Positions 1-7,832 of a DNA stretch of 23,189 nt are shown here, piece after piece. The DNA is from Phycisphaerales bacterium UBA3158. GTDB taxonomy: Bacteria; Planctomycetota; Phycisphaerae; Phycisphaerales; SM1A02. How positions within the stretch are numbered: the stretch's first letter is position 1; each line of letters starts with the position of its first letter. The position numbers were made by a program, and so were the translations under genes. The notes below the pieces were generated by a model. That model ran no database searches, was not told where the DNA came from, and was given only the letters and a program-made list of their open reading frames with translations. Location of the stretch: assembly GCA_002364555.1 (NCBI GenBank), contig DEYM01000034.1, positions 1 through 23,189 on the forward strand, in the 5' to 3' direction.

Positions 1-488
1 CGCCGATAGGCCCGGAGCATGCAGCCGTAGTCGTGCATCATGACGCCAGTCGTCGTCTTGACGAGGTGGCTGATCATCCAGGACGCTATTTTCCGGAACG
101 GACTGTCCTGTCGATTCATGCGAACGGTCCCGACGACATCACTGCCGTTGTCGATCTGATCGAGCAGATTCGGGATCTCCTCGGGCGGATTCTGCAGGTC
201 GGCGTCAAGTGTCACGACGACATCGCCGGTGGCGTTCGAGAAACCGCAGATGACCGCGTTGTGCTGCCCGTAGTTCCTGTTCAGGAGGACGGCCTTGATG
301 TGGTCCGGATTGGCTCCAGCCGCAGTCACCAGTCGCTCGGACGACCCGTCGCGACTTCCGTCATCGACGAGAACCAGCTCCCAGGGTCTGTCCAGACCAC
401 TGCCGACCTTCTCGCAGCGTGTGATCAGCTCGTCGAGATTATCGATTTCGTTATAGACCGGAATGACGATTGAGACACTGCTCTTCAT
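1..488 (-). CDS. arnC: ArnC-like undecaprenyl-phosphate 4-deoxy-4-formamido-L-arabinose transferase, N-terminal part
   Basis: Family 2 glycosyltransferase cut by the left edge; the first 162 residues are visible. ArnC moves 4-deoxy-4-formamido-L-arabinose from UDP to undecaprenyl phosphate at the inner membrane, a step towards L-Ara4N modification of lipid A. The N-terminus begins with SIVIPVYNE and LVLVDDGSRDGS (nucleotide binding), then LNRNYGQHNAV, the metal-binding TLDADLQNPPEEIP, VVGTVRMNRQDSPFRK and DYGCMLRAYR. These stretches match E. coli ArnC as I remember it almost word for word, much closer than a generic dolichol-phosphate mannosyltransferase would. The ATG overlaps the arnB stop codon (ATGA), so translation is probably coupled. 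The C-terminal membrane helices expected of ArnC (about 320 residues in E. coli) lie outside the window. A related polyprenyl-phosphate sugar transferase is the main alternative. Confidence 0.88.
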   Translation of the reverse strand, partial: MKSSVSIVIPVYNEIDNLDELITRCEKVGSGLDRPWELVLVDDGSRDGSSERLVTAAGANPDHIKAVLLNRNYGQHNAVICGFSNATGDVVVTLDADLQNPPEEIPNLLDQIDNGSDVVGTVRMNRQDSPFRKIASWMISHLVKTTTGVMMHDYGCMLRAYR

Positions 489-1687
489 GTCGAACTTCCT
501 TTCGTCATGGTCTCGGCGGCACATACGTCCCGAATGCCCCCGATGACACGATCGACGTCAGAATCACTCATGCTCGGAAAGAAGGGAATCGAACAGATTC
601 GTTCGGAATTCCATGTTGAATGCTCGAGTCCACCTGGTGCCTGGAAGCCGTTTTCTCGATACCAGCGGTGAGTGTGCGTTGCGCGGAAATGAATCCCCGT
701 GCCGATGCCCCGCTCCTTCAGGTTCGCCATGAAGCGCTCGCGATCGATTCCGGCTTCGGCTTCATCCACGCGAATGATGAACAGATGCCACGCATGACGA
801 TGATCCCAATCGGGAAATGCCAGTGGTTCGATACCAGGGACGTCGGCCAGTTCCTCGAGATAACGATTCGCAATGACTTTTCTTCTGTCGATGAAGTCAT
901 CCAGTCGCTTGAGCTGGCTTATTCCAAGCGAGGCGTTCATGTCGGGAAGGTTGTACTTGAATCCAGGCGACTGCACTTCCACCTGTGGTGATCGGCCCTG
1001 TTGATTGCGATCCCAGGCTTCGGCCGCGAGGCCGTGGAAACGGAGCCGTCGTACCTCGTCCGCAAGGGACGCGTCATCACTGACCAGAATGCCACCTTCT
1101 CCGGTGGTGATGTTCTTGATGGGATGGAGCGAGAAGATGGCATGTCCGGACTGGCCTATCTCCGTTGAGCGGTATCTGGTTCCGATCGCATGGGCCGCAT
1201 CTTCGATCAGGGGAATGTCGTGCTTGTTCGCAACGGCTCGCAGCGACTCCAGGTCACAGGGAACCCCCGCGTAATGAACGGGGATGATGGCCTTGGTGCG
1301 ATCGGTCACGGCTGCTTCCACCGACTCGGCGGAAACCAGCAGCGTGTCGCGATCAACATCCACGAAGACGGGCGTGGCCCCCATCAGGTGGATCATGTTG
1401 GGTGTTGAAACCCAGGTCATGGATGGTGTTATGACCTCATCACCAGGCCCGATGCCCATGGCCTTGAGGACCAGATGCATGGCAGCCGTCGCGGACGAGA
1501 CCGCCACTGCCGATTGGGCACCCGTTCGATCGCAGATGGCCTGTTCAAGTTCTCCACATCGAGGCCCGGTCGTGATCCACCCACTGCGGAGGGTCTCGAC
1601 CACTGCAGCGATGTCGGCATCGTCGATGGACGGGCTGCAGAAGGGCAGAAAAGCTTGGGTTGAATTGGAGCTGCTGCTCGAGTTCAT
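485..1687 (-). CDS. arnB: ArnB-like UDP-4-amino-4-deoxy-L-arabinose aminotransferase (PLP-dependent)
   Basis: 400-residue DegT/DnrJ/EryC1-type aminotransferase. ArnB converts UDP-4-keto-pentose to UDP-L-Ara4N with glutamate as amino donor, in the cytosol. Visible landmarks are FLPFCSPSI and SGWITTGP near the N-terminus, AVSSATAAMHL (PLP phosphate), EVITPSMTWVSTPNMI, the PLP-ring segment IEDAAHAIGT at 161-170, SLHPIKNITTGEGG with the Schiff-base lysine at K191, YNLPDMNASLGISQL, WHLFIIRVDE, LKERGIGTGIHFRATHT and TEWNSERIC-like TWNSERICSIPFFP. This is a close full-length match to E. coli ArnB with about 10 extra N-terminal residues. An AAGG about 7 bases before the ATG supports the start. It follows the membrane protein gene by 28 bp and overlaps arnC by 4 bp. 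Other sugar aminotransferases share the fold, but the ArnB-specific motifs and the adjacent arnC make the assignment firm. Confidence 0.9.
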   Translation of the reverse strand: MNSSSSSNSTQAFLPFCSPSIDDADIAAVVETLRSGWITTGPRCGELEQAICDRTGAQSAVAVSSATAAMHLVLKAMGIGPGDEVITPSMTWVSTPNMIHLMGATPVFVDVDRDTLLVSAESVEAAVTDRTKAIIPVHYAGVPCDLESLRAVANKHDIPLIEDAAHAIGTRYRSTEIGQSGHAIFSLHPIKNITTGEGGILVSDDASLADEVRRLRFHGLAAEAWDRNQQGRSPQVEVQSPGFKYNLPDMNASLGISQLKRLDDFIDRRKVIANRYLEELADVPGIEPLAFPDWDHRHAWHLFIIRVDEAEAGIDRERFMANLKERGIGTGIHFRATHTHRWYRENGFQAPGGLEHSTWNSERICSIPFFPSMSDSDVDRVIGGIRDVCAAETMTKGSST

Positions 1688-1715
1688 GATCGCCTTATGG
1701 TACCCGAATCAGTGG

Positions 1716-2912
1716 TCATTCCGGCGTTTCAACACCATTCTCCGCCTGAAGAAGGACGTTATCACGCTCTGGATGCAGTTGAACATCCCCCTTCATCAGG
1801 AGAGCTGCTCCAAATAGACTCCAGATGAGTTCATAGCCTCGATAGATGATGAGCATTCCGATGATCTGATTCGGTGTCGCCAGGCCCGGCGCCGCCAGCA
1901 AGACAATGCCGAGCGCTTCCATGACCCCGACCCCCTGCCAGGTCATTGGAATCGCTGCTGCCAGGAAAAGAACCGGCACGATGGCCAGGATCACGCCCAG
2001 ATCATGGTCCATCCCAAGGGAGAGACCGGCCGTGGTCGCGGCCAATGCAAGCAGGATCTGGACGACCACGGAGACGGTGATTGCGGCAGCCACGGAGACT
2101 CGATGGGATCCATAGCCATGCACGGCATTCTCTATGCGGCCCAGCAGACCTCCACCGATCATGGATTGCAGTCGGTCCAGCCTGAGCCAGGAACGCAGAC
2201 CTCCGATGAAGTACAGCCCTGACAGAAGTGCGATCACCATGATCGCAAGACACGCCCAGAGTCCGATTGTGAAGGCGATGGAATCCGATGTCGCCATGAG
2301 AACGCCGGCCAGCGCCGCGAGTATCAGGAGCCCGAGCAGGCCCGTCACTCGATCGAAGACGACACTCATGACCGCGGTGACGCGATCCTCGCTCTTTCGC
2401 GATACGTACCAGGCCTTGACGATGTCTCCTCCCTCGGTGCCGGGCAGGCAGAAGTTGAAGAACGCACCGATGAAGACCAGACGAAGTGTCCTGAACCAAC
2501 CCACGTTCAGACCACGACATCGCATGAGCAGCCACCAACGGGTGGCCTGCAATGGATAGACGCCGATCAACAGTATCAATCCGGTCAGCAGCAGTACCGG
2601 GGATGCCTTGGAGAACGTCGTGAGAATGCCTGGTCGATACCACTCTTTATCGAACTGGAACACCTGTGGCGATTGTGCGATTGCGTCCGGCGGAACCACT
2701 ACCCCGCTCATCAACACGCTACCGACGGGCTTGACGTCCGTGATCCGGATGGATCTGACCGTCTCCGACACGTTTCCGGCTGGTCCGGATCCGTTGGCCG
2801 GAATGCGCACCGCATCATGCCAGGTGATCGCCCAGAGGACGACCGTCACACCGGCGATGACCAAGAGCAACCTGATGATGCGTAGAAGGGTGCGTGACAT
2901 CTGCATCTGCAT
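1716..2912 (-). CDS. PF03706-type (lysylphosphatidylglycerol synthase TM / YbhN-like) integral membrane protein, putative lipid flippase
   Basis: 398-residue polytopic membrane protein. After an N-terminal helix (MSRTLLRIIRLLLVIAGVTVV) comes an approximately 80-residue probably extracytoplasmic stretch, then several helices carrying the family signature: RWWLLMRCRGL, RLVFIGAFFNFCLPGTEGGDIVKAWYVSRKSEDR and SVVFDRVTGLLGLLIL. This family includes the flippase half of MprF and AglD/YbhN-like proteins; its substrates are usually unknown. I chose the ATG at 2912 because a GGGAGAG sits 10 bases upstream and because longer in-frame starts would run through the terminator at 2943-2970. It lies 28 bp upstream of arnB in the same direction, so it may move the aminoarabinose carrier lipid or a related lipid across the inner membrane in place of ArnE/ArnF. 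That role is inference from position only. Confidence 0.82.
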   Translation of the reverse strand: MQMQMSRTLLRIIRLLLVIAGVTVVLWAITWHDAVRIPANGSGPAGNVSETVRSIRITDVKPVGSVLMSGVVVPPDAIAQSPQVFQFDKEWYRPGILTTFSKASPVLLLTGLILLIGVYPLQATRWWLLMRCRGLNVGWFRTLRLVFIGAFFNFCLPGTEGGDIVKAWYVSRKSEDRVTAVMSVVFDRVTGLLGLLILAALAGVLMATSDSIAFTIGLWACLAIMVIALLSGLYFIGGLRSWLRLDRLQSMIGGGLLGRIENAVHGYGSHRVSVAAAITVSVVVQILLALAATTAGLSLGMDHDLGVILAIVPVLFLAAAIPMTWQGVGVMEALGIVLLAAPGLATPNQIIGMLIIYRGYELIWSLFGAALLMKGDVQLHPERDNVLLQAENGVETPE

Positions 2913-2942
2913 TGTATGGCAACTCTCCCGCGTCATAAGAAA

Positions 2943-2970
2943 GCCCGGTCTGGACGGATCCAGACCGGGC
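2943..2970 (-). terminator. Rho-independent terminator of the S9 peptidase gene
   Basis: A perfect 12-bp GC-rich stem (GCCCGGTCTGGA and its complement) with a 4-base loop lies 37 bases after the stop codon of the minus-strand peptidase. In the minus reading direction it is followed by TTTCTTAT. It separates the peptidase transcript from the arn-type cluster. The T tract is short and interrupted, but the stem is strong. Confidence 0.85.
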
Positions 2971-3006
2971 ACGAAATCAACTTTGAAATTTGACTGAAGA
3001 GCGGCT

Positions 3007-5301
3007 TCAGGGGCTTGCCGGGGTGTTTCCCTTGCGTTGCTCCAATGCGATGGCACGCTCGACGGATTGGATCATGTAGTCGAAGGTGATCAGATCATCC
3101 GCCGGGACCATCGAACGCTGGCTTTCGAGCGTCTGAAGCAGTTTGGGCAGTTCTTCGGGGGGCATGGAAGCAATCAGTTCAAGCCCTTGTTGAACCTGTG
3201 CCAGTTGCAGATCGGTCAACTGGGATTTATCCACGAATGCTCGCTCAGCCTGTGGTTCGACCTCTTCGGGCTTCCATTCGGCGACACCGGCCAGTTCCAG
3301 GTTGCCTCTGGCCCGGACCTGAGCCGTGGACTTGCCCACGACATCGTCCATCGGCTCGACCCTGCCGCCAAGATGCTTGGCCAGGAATTCCTCGGTGATG
3401 GCGTTGAAGGCCATTCTGTTTTCCGGTCGCCGCATGCCGTGTCCCTCATCGGGGAAGACGACATAGGTGACGGGAAGATCGCGAGACTCCATGGCCTCGA
3501 CGATCTGGTCGCTTTCGGAAATCTTGACGCGTGGATCGTTGGCGCCCTGTGCGATCAGCAACGGTCGCTCGATTCGATCGACATGGGTCAGTGGAGAGAT
3601 GCTGTCGAGGTACGCTCTCTCGTCGAGGCCGCCGACACGCGTCTCGAACATCTGGATCATGGGTTTCCAATATGGTGGAATCGTCTCCAGAAGAGTCGCG
3701 ACATGCGAGGGGCCCACGATATCGACACCTGCTGCATACAACTCCGGATCACGAGTAAGTGCCGCAAGCGTCGCATAGCCTCCATAGGAACCGCCCATGA
3801 TGGCGATGCGGTCTGACTCGGCGATCTTGTTCTCGATCGCCCAGTTGGTGGCGTCCACGAGATCGTCCTGCATGGCGGCGTACCACTGTCTGTTTCCGGC
3901 ATTCAGGAACGACTTTCCGAAACCCGTCGATCCCCTGAAGTTGGGGCTCAATACGGCATACCCCCTGTCGGCGAGCCATTGATGCATCGGGTTGTAGCCC
4001 CATGAATCGCGAGCCCATGGACCACCGTGTACGAGAAGGACCATCGGCGTCGGTCCTGTCGCATTCCTTGGCTTCGTGAGATACGCGGTCATGGTCAGGC
4101 CATCACGAGTGGGAATCTCGATCGCTTCCATCGGAGCGAGTTCGTACTTCTCGAGATCCGATCGATGCGAGAAGAGATAGGTGCCCTTCTGTGCATCTCG
4201 ATCCCAGATCCAGTAGGTGACCGGGCCCGCATCCTGGACCACCGCAATCGTCCAGATCCGGTCGTCTCGCGTACGACTGGTGATGTTGAAATCACCCGAT
4301 CCGAGTTTCCTGATCCCCTCGAGATCCGCTTCGATGGAATCGTTCAGCGGAGTCCATTCTTCCCTGAGGTAGTTGACCACGACTCCCTGTGGAGCATTCG
4401 TGATCGGATCCATGATCGAACCACTGACATCCGCCTTCTCGGAGGCGAACAGGACCGTGGCCTTGTCCGCACCACCTCGCTCGGCGGGCATCGAGACCAA
4501 CGCGGCGGTATCGCGATTCCTCGAATCGATTCCGTAGATGACGTCGCCCGAATTGCTGATGCCAGTTGGCTGTGTCGTCATGGAATCCTCCATGGCGACA
4601 TTCATGAATTCAAACCAGCCGTCCTTGTCCTGCATCTCGATGAGCATCCCTCCCTCGGGGGTCATCTTCATTCTTCCACGAGGACTCCATTGATCATCGA
4701 AGAAGTATCCAAGGAAGCCTTCATCGTTCTGGATGAGCTTGGTGCGTTCGCCGGTTCTCGTATTGACCATGTCGTAGTCGCTGAACTGGGGATCGCGATC
4801 GTTGATGGATACGAGGATCTCATCAGGACGATCCCGATGGATCTCGACGATACCCGCCTTGACGCCGTCGACCGGTGTCAGATCGACGACCTTGTCGTCC
4901 GCGATGGATACGACGTAGACGTGGGTGTTCTCATCACCGTTGTTGTCGCGTGAGAACAGGATCTGATCGCTGTTGTACGCCCACGTGTAACCAGGCAATG
5001 GACGATCCGTGAAGGTCGTCAACGGTCTGGCTTCACCACCTTCTCGCGACTGCAGCCAGATGTTCATCACACCCTCGTATGGGGCCAGATAGGAGATCCA
5101 CTTCCCATCGGGGCTGATCTGGACGCTCACTCGCTCCGGATTGCCGAAGAGGACTTCCCTTGGAATCAAGGGAGGTTGCTCCATCTGCGTGGTTTCTGTG
5201 GTGGCAGTTCCCTTCTCCGTCTTCGCGGCGTCGTCGCCGGAGGCATACGAAGAGAACATGGGCATGCAGAGAAGTGCTGTCGTGATGATCCATCTGTTCA
5301 T
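3007..5301 (-). CDS. Exported S9-family (prolyl oligopeptidase-like) serine peptidase with C-terminal helical extension
   Basis: 764 residues. The N-terminus MNRWIITTALLCMPMFSSYASG is a signal peptide, so the enzyme acts in the periplasm or outside. An N-terminal beta-propeller with PD40-like repeats (for example VSVQISPDGKWISYLAPYEG) spans roughly 45-400. The alpha/beta-hydrolase domain follows, with LLVHGGPWARDSWGYN, SPNFRGSTGFGK and the triad S505 (GGSYGG), D589 (AQGANDPRV) and H621 (DEGHGMRRPEN). This is the S9C-like dipeptidyl/acylaminoacyl peptidase pattern. About 120 residues beyond the usual end of the fold are Glu/Gln/Leu-rich and predicted helical, function unknown. The ATG at 5301 has CAGGAG about 9 bases upstream, and an earlier in-frame ATG would bury the signal peptide. 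The gene is monocistronic or last in its unit, given the terminator after it. Exact substrate unknown. Confidence 0.9.
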   Translation of the reverse strand: MNRWIITTALLCMPMFSSYASGDDAAKTEKGTATTETTQMEQPPLIPREVLFGNPERVSVQISPDGKWISYLAPYEGVMNIWLQSREGGEARPLTTFTDRPLPGYTWAYNSDQILFSRDNNGDENTHVYVVSIADDKVVDLTPVDGVKAGIVEIHRDRPDEILVSINDRDPQFSDYDMVNTRTGERTKLIQNDEGFLGYFFDDQWSPRGRMKMTPEGGMLIEMQDKDGWFEFMNVAMEDSMTTQPTGISNSGDVIYGIDSRNRDTAALVSMPAERGGADKATVLFASEKADVSGSIMDPITNAPQGVVVNYLREEWTPLNDSIEADLEGIRKLGSGDFNITSRTRDDRIWTIAVVQDAGPVTYWIWDRDAQKGTYLFSHRSDLEKYELAPMEAIEIPTRDGLTMTAYLTKPRNATGPTPMVLLVHGGPWARDSWGYNPMHQWLADRGYAVLSPNFRGSTGFGKSFLNAGNRQWYAAMQDDLVDATNWAIENKIAESDRIAIMGGSYGGYATLAALTRDPELYAAGVDIVGPSHVATLLETIPPYWKPMIQMFETRVGGLDERAYLDSISPLTHVDRIERPLLIAQGANDPRVKISESDQIVEAMESRDLPVTYVVFPDEGHGMRRPENRMAFNAITEEFLAKHLGGRVEPMDDVVGKSTAQVRARGNLELAGVAEWKPEEVEPQAERAFVDKSQLTDLQLAQVQQGLELIASMPPEELPKLLQTLESQRSMVPADDLITFDYMIQSVERAIALEQRKGNTPASP

Positions 5302-5332
5302 GGGTCGGTGCTCCTGAATAAGTGAGCCCGAC

Positions 5333-5338
5333 AGTATG
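5333..5338 (-). promoter_or_regulatory. Possible extended -10 element upstream of the S9 peptidase
   Basis: On the minus strand TGTCATACT lies 32 bases before the peptidase ATG and has TG one base before a CATACT hexamer (4 of 6 matches to TATAAT). No convincing -35 box is visible. Weak evidence; read-through from chaA is equally possible. Confidence 0.22.
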
Positions 5339-5403
5339 ACAGATTTCCGATGGGTACCCGGCAGCCTGCCTTGTCGTCGTACCAAGGCGGCCCCAACCGC
5401 ATA

Positions 5404-6492
5404 TCAGTCGAAGATGAGTACGACCCATGCGGCAAACAACAGGAGATGGATCACACCCTGGAGCGCATTGGTCCGTCCACCGGAGAAGTTGATGATGCAC
5501 AGACCGAGCGTCAGGCAGAGCAGAATCGCATCGACCGGCTCGAGTCCGAGCTGCACCGGCTCGGAGGTGATGAGTCCGATTGCCAGTACCGCCGGAATGG
5601 TCAGTCCGATGGTCGCCAGACCCGATCCAAGACTGATGTTCATGACTCGCTGAATCTTGTTCGCCTTGGCTGCGGCAACGGCGGCAAGACCTTCCGGAGA
5701 CAGGACGAGAATGGCCACGACCACACCACCGATCGCCTGAGGTAGACCCGATTCATCAAGTCCATACTGGAGAACGACGGCGATCTTCTTCGCGAGCAGG
5801 ACGATCGGAAGCATCGTGCACAGAAGCATGATGCCGTGATACAACGCGCTGCCTTCGAGCTTTCCATGCGAATGGTCGTCCTGGGGCTCCTCATGGACGA
5901 AGTAGTTTCGGTGGGAAAAGGCCTGAAGCCCGAGGAACACGCCGTAGATTCCCAGTGCCGCCACGGTCAGGAAGATGGCGACGGTCGTGGAATGGGAGGC
6001 ATCCCGCGTGGATTCGGTCCAGGTCGGAAGGATCAGACCCAACACGGCCAGGACGAGGATCAGCGACAGATAGGATCCGGCGCTGCGAAGATTGAACGAC
6101 TGCTCTCGATGGAAGATCCCTCCGATGAGCAGACATATCCCGATGAGCCCATTCAGCACCAGCATGAGAACGGCGAACATCGTGTCGCGGGCGAGTGTCG
6201 GGTTGTCCGCACCGACGATCATCACCGAGGCGATCATCGCGACCTCGATGCTGATAACCGACAGCGTGAGAATCAATGTTCCATAGGGTTCACCGAACTT
6301 GTGGGCAAGCCATTCCGCATGTCTCACGACCGAGAACGACGAGATGAGGATGACGATGAACAACCACCCGAAGACCAGACCGCCCCGGAGCGGCGTGAAG
6401 GGTTGCGCCAGAAGATCCCCATTGGTCGTGAAGATGACCAGGGTCGCGACTGCTATGACGAACGCAAATTCCCGCCGAAACCAGCTGAGCAC
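5404..6492 (-). CDS. chaA: ChaA-type Ca2+/Na+(K+):H+ antiporter
   Basis: 362 residues, close to the 366 of E. coli ChaA, with about ten membrane helices. Cation/proton exchangers of the CaCA superfamily carry acidic residues in two repeated alpha motifs. Here these are VVRHAEWLAHKFGEPYGTLI with E68 and ISIEVAMIASV with E83 in the first half, and LVLSPEGLAAVAAAK with INFSGGRTNALQGVIHL in the second. These match E. coli ChaA closely. A cytoplasmic loop in the middle (VHEEPQDDHSHGKLEG) is rich in Asp/His, as in ChaA. Translation probably starts at GTG 6492, which has GAGGAG 9 bases upstream. It exports cations at alkaline pH or high salt in E. coli; a halotolerance role here is inference. It follows the propeller gene by 68 bp. 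Confidence 0.92.
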   Translation of the reverse strand: MLSWFRREFAFVIAVATLVIFTTNGDLLAQPFTPLRGGLVFGWLFIVILISSFSVVRHAEWLAHKFGEPYGTLILTLSVISIEVAMIASVMIVGADNPTLARDTMFAVLMLVLNGLIGICLLIGGIFHREQSFNLRSAGSYLSLILVLAVLGLILPTWTESTRDASHSTTVAIFLTVAALGIYGVFLGLQAFSHRNYFVHEEPQDDHSHGKLEGSALYHGIMLLCTMLPIVLLAKKIAVVLQYGLDESGLPQAIGGVVVAILVLSPEGLAAVAAAKANKIQRVMNISLGSGLATIGLTIPAVLAIGLITSEPVQLGLEPVDAILLCLTLGLCIINFSGGRTNALQGVIHLLLFAAWVVLIFD

Positions 6493-6520
6493 GATTCAAG
6501 TCTCCTCATGAAGAGACTGG

Positions 6521-6549
6521 ATCCTATCAAGCTGAAGAGTTGTTTTCAG
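6521..6549 (-). promoter_or_regulatory. Candidate sigma-70-like promoter for chaA
   Basis: On the minus strand CTGAAA (6549-6544) and TAGGAT (6526-6521) are separated by exactly 17 bases and lie 28 bases upstream of the GTG start. Each hexamer matches 4 of 6 consensus positions. It sits in the 68-bp gap between the propeller gene and chaA, so chaA may be expressed separately. Confidence 0.3.
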
Positions 6550-6560
6550 AGCAGGTGGAA

Positions 6561-7718
6561 TCAACGTCCCTGAACGGTCTTGGGCTCCATGAAGACCTTC
6601 GGTTCGGGGAATTCAGCTATGTACAGCTGTGATGAATCCTCTTTGCGTTTGCTCGTCCAGATCATCAAGCTCGAGTCTTCGTTGAACGCCGGCAGACCAT
6701 CGAACCCACGACTGTTCGTGACTCTGGCTCTTCTGGTCCCGTATCGAGTGGGTCGACCTTCCTCGAGATTGCCGGGATCGGCGTCCACGATGAATATCTC
6801 GTAGTTGTAATGACCTTCTTCACTGGTCGCATAGACGAGGCTTCGTCCATTCGAATGCCAGAAGGGAGCCCAGTTGACGAATTCATTGTCCGTCACCTGT
6901 ATCTCACGATCGATTCCGGTGATCGCTCCAGAATCGTCGAAGGCGAGTTCGCTCACGAATATCTGGAGGTGATCGTCCTTCTTTCTGTCAGATCGATAGC
7001 AGATGCGCTTTCCATCCGGCGAGAAGAAGGGTCCTCCGTCGTAACCGGGGGCCATGACGAGATCGACTCGGTTTCCCGTCTCGATATCAGTAACGAAGAT
7101 GTCTCCATCGCCTGACTCGAGTGACGTGTACAGAAGATGCCGACCATCGGGACTGATGGAGCATTCCGCCTGGTAGTTCTTCTCGTCACCTTCTATGAGG
7201 CGAAGTGCCGGTGGCATGGCACCGTCGATTCTGGCCTCCACGATTCTCATCTCGGGAGGGAATTCCCAGCGATAGTCCCTCGAGTCCCTCTGGTAACCGG
7301 GTGCGGGTGCATCATCGGGCGCCTCGATCGTGGAAGCGAAGATGACCCGATTCAACTGGGTCGGATGGAACCATCCGCACGTGTTGGCGGCGTTCTCCGG
7401 ACTGATGCGACGGATGTTCTCCAACGTCCATCGTGGTGATGAATCCTCATGCGTCACCAGATCGCCCAGATACATGCCGTAATGGAGATCGGGCTCCTGC
7501 CCCTCCGGAGGAACCGGGACCCCCTGGAAGATGACCATTGATCCATCCGGAGAAATGTAGGATTCCCCCGCCTTGACGAACTGACTGGCCCTCGTCAGTT
7601 GACAGGCATTCCTGAAGCCCACGATCTCGCCGGACCCCATGGTCAGATCCATGTCGTCATCCCCTCCCGGGGGCTCGTGCACCGCAATCATCATCAGAAC
7701 TATCAACCACGTAATCAT
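6561..7718 (-). CDS. Exported TolB-like (PD40/WD40-type) beta-propeller protein
   Basis: 385 residues. A short hydrophobic N-terminus (MITWLIVLMMIAV) looks like a signal peptide or anchor. The rest is built from PD40-type blades with the S-P-D-G signature: YISPDGSMVIFQG, CSISPDGRHLLYTS, PFFSPDGKRICYRS, PFWHSNGRSLVYATS and PAFNEDSSLMIWTSKR. Such propellers resemble the TolB C-terminal domain and the N-terminal domain of S9 peptidases; they bind proteins or peptides and lack catalytic residues of their own. No hydrolase domain follows. The ATG at 7718 has CAGGAG five bases upstream. It precedes chaA and the S9 peptidase, whose propeller is of the same general type. Function otherwise unknown. 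Confidence 0.8.
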   Translation of the reverse strand: MITWLIVLMMIAVHEPPGGDDDMDLTMGSGEIVGFRNACQLTRASQFVKAGESYISPDGSMVIFQGVPVPPEGQEPDLHYGMYLGDLVTHEDSSPRWTLENIRRISPENAANTCGWFHPTQLNRVIFASTIEAPDDAPAPGYQRDSRDYRWEFPPEMRIVEARIDGAMPPALRLIEGDEKNYQAECSISPDGRHLLYTSLESGDGDIFVTDIETGNRVDLVMAPGYDGGPFFSPDGKRICYRSDRKKDDHLQIFVSELAFDDSGAITGIDREIQVTDNEFVNWAPFWHSNGRSLVYATSEEGHYNYEIFIVDADPGNLEEGRPTRYGTRRARVTNSRGFDGLPAFNEDSSLMIWTSKRKEDSSQLYIAEFPEPKVFMEPKTVQGR

Positions 7719-7802
7719 GAGTACTCCTGGAATCTATCTGTGGTCATCGAACTGGCATCCAAAGGTGATGAGTGATGACATGATTGGAAAAGGATGCGAT
7801 GG

Positions 7803-7816
7803 GTTCGTATACGAAC
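7803..7816. promoter_or_regulatory. Perfect 14-bp palindrome, candidate operator
   Basis: GTTCGTATACGAAC is a perfect inverted repeat with no loop, lying 85 bases upstream of the propeller-gene ATG and 17 bases beyond the stop of the HD hydrolase. Without a loop or a T tract it suits a dimeric DNA-binding protein better than a terminator. The arms are inverted relative to the GAAC-N4-GTTC type of LexA box, so that identification does not apply. Regulator unknown. Confidence 0.4.
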
Positions 7817-7832
7817 AAGAATCGACCGGGGA

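Noticed and set aside
2937..3056. N-terminal extension of the putative flippase beyond the terminator
   Set aside because: It would translate through the strong hairpin, and the sequence encoded is unlike the family.
4027..4953. Long open frame on the plus strand inside the S9 peptidase gene
   Set aside because: It is opposite a well-supported coding sequence, shows no recognisable domain and is explained as a frame shadow.
5368..5388. GCCTTG...CAAGGC hairpin between chaA and the S9 peptidase as a terminator
   Set aside because: The 6-bp stem has no downstream T tract in the minus direction.
7803..7816. The 14-bp palindrome as a LexA box
   Set aside because: The half-sites are GTTC...GAAC rather than GAAC-N4-GTTC, so the orientation is wrong.
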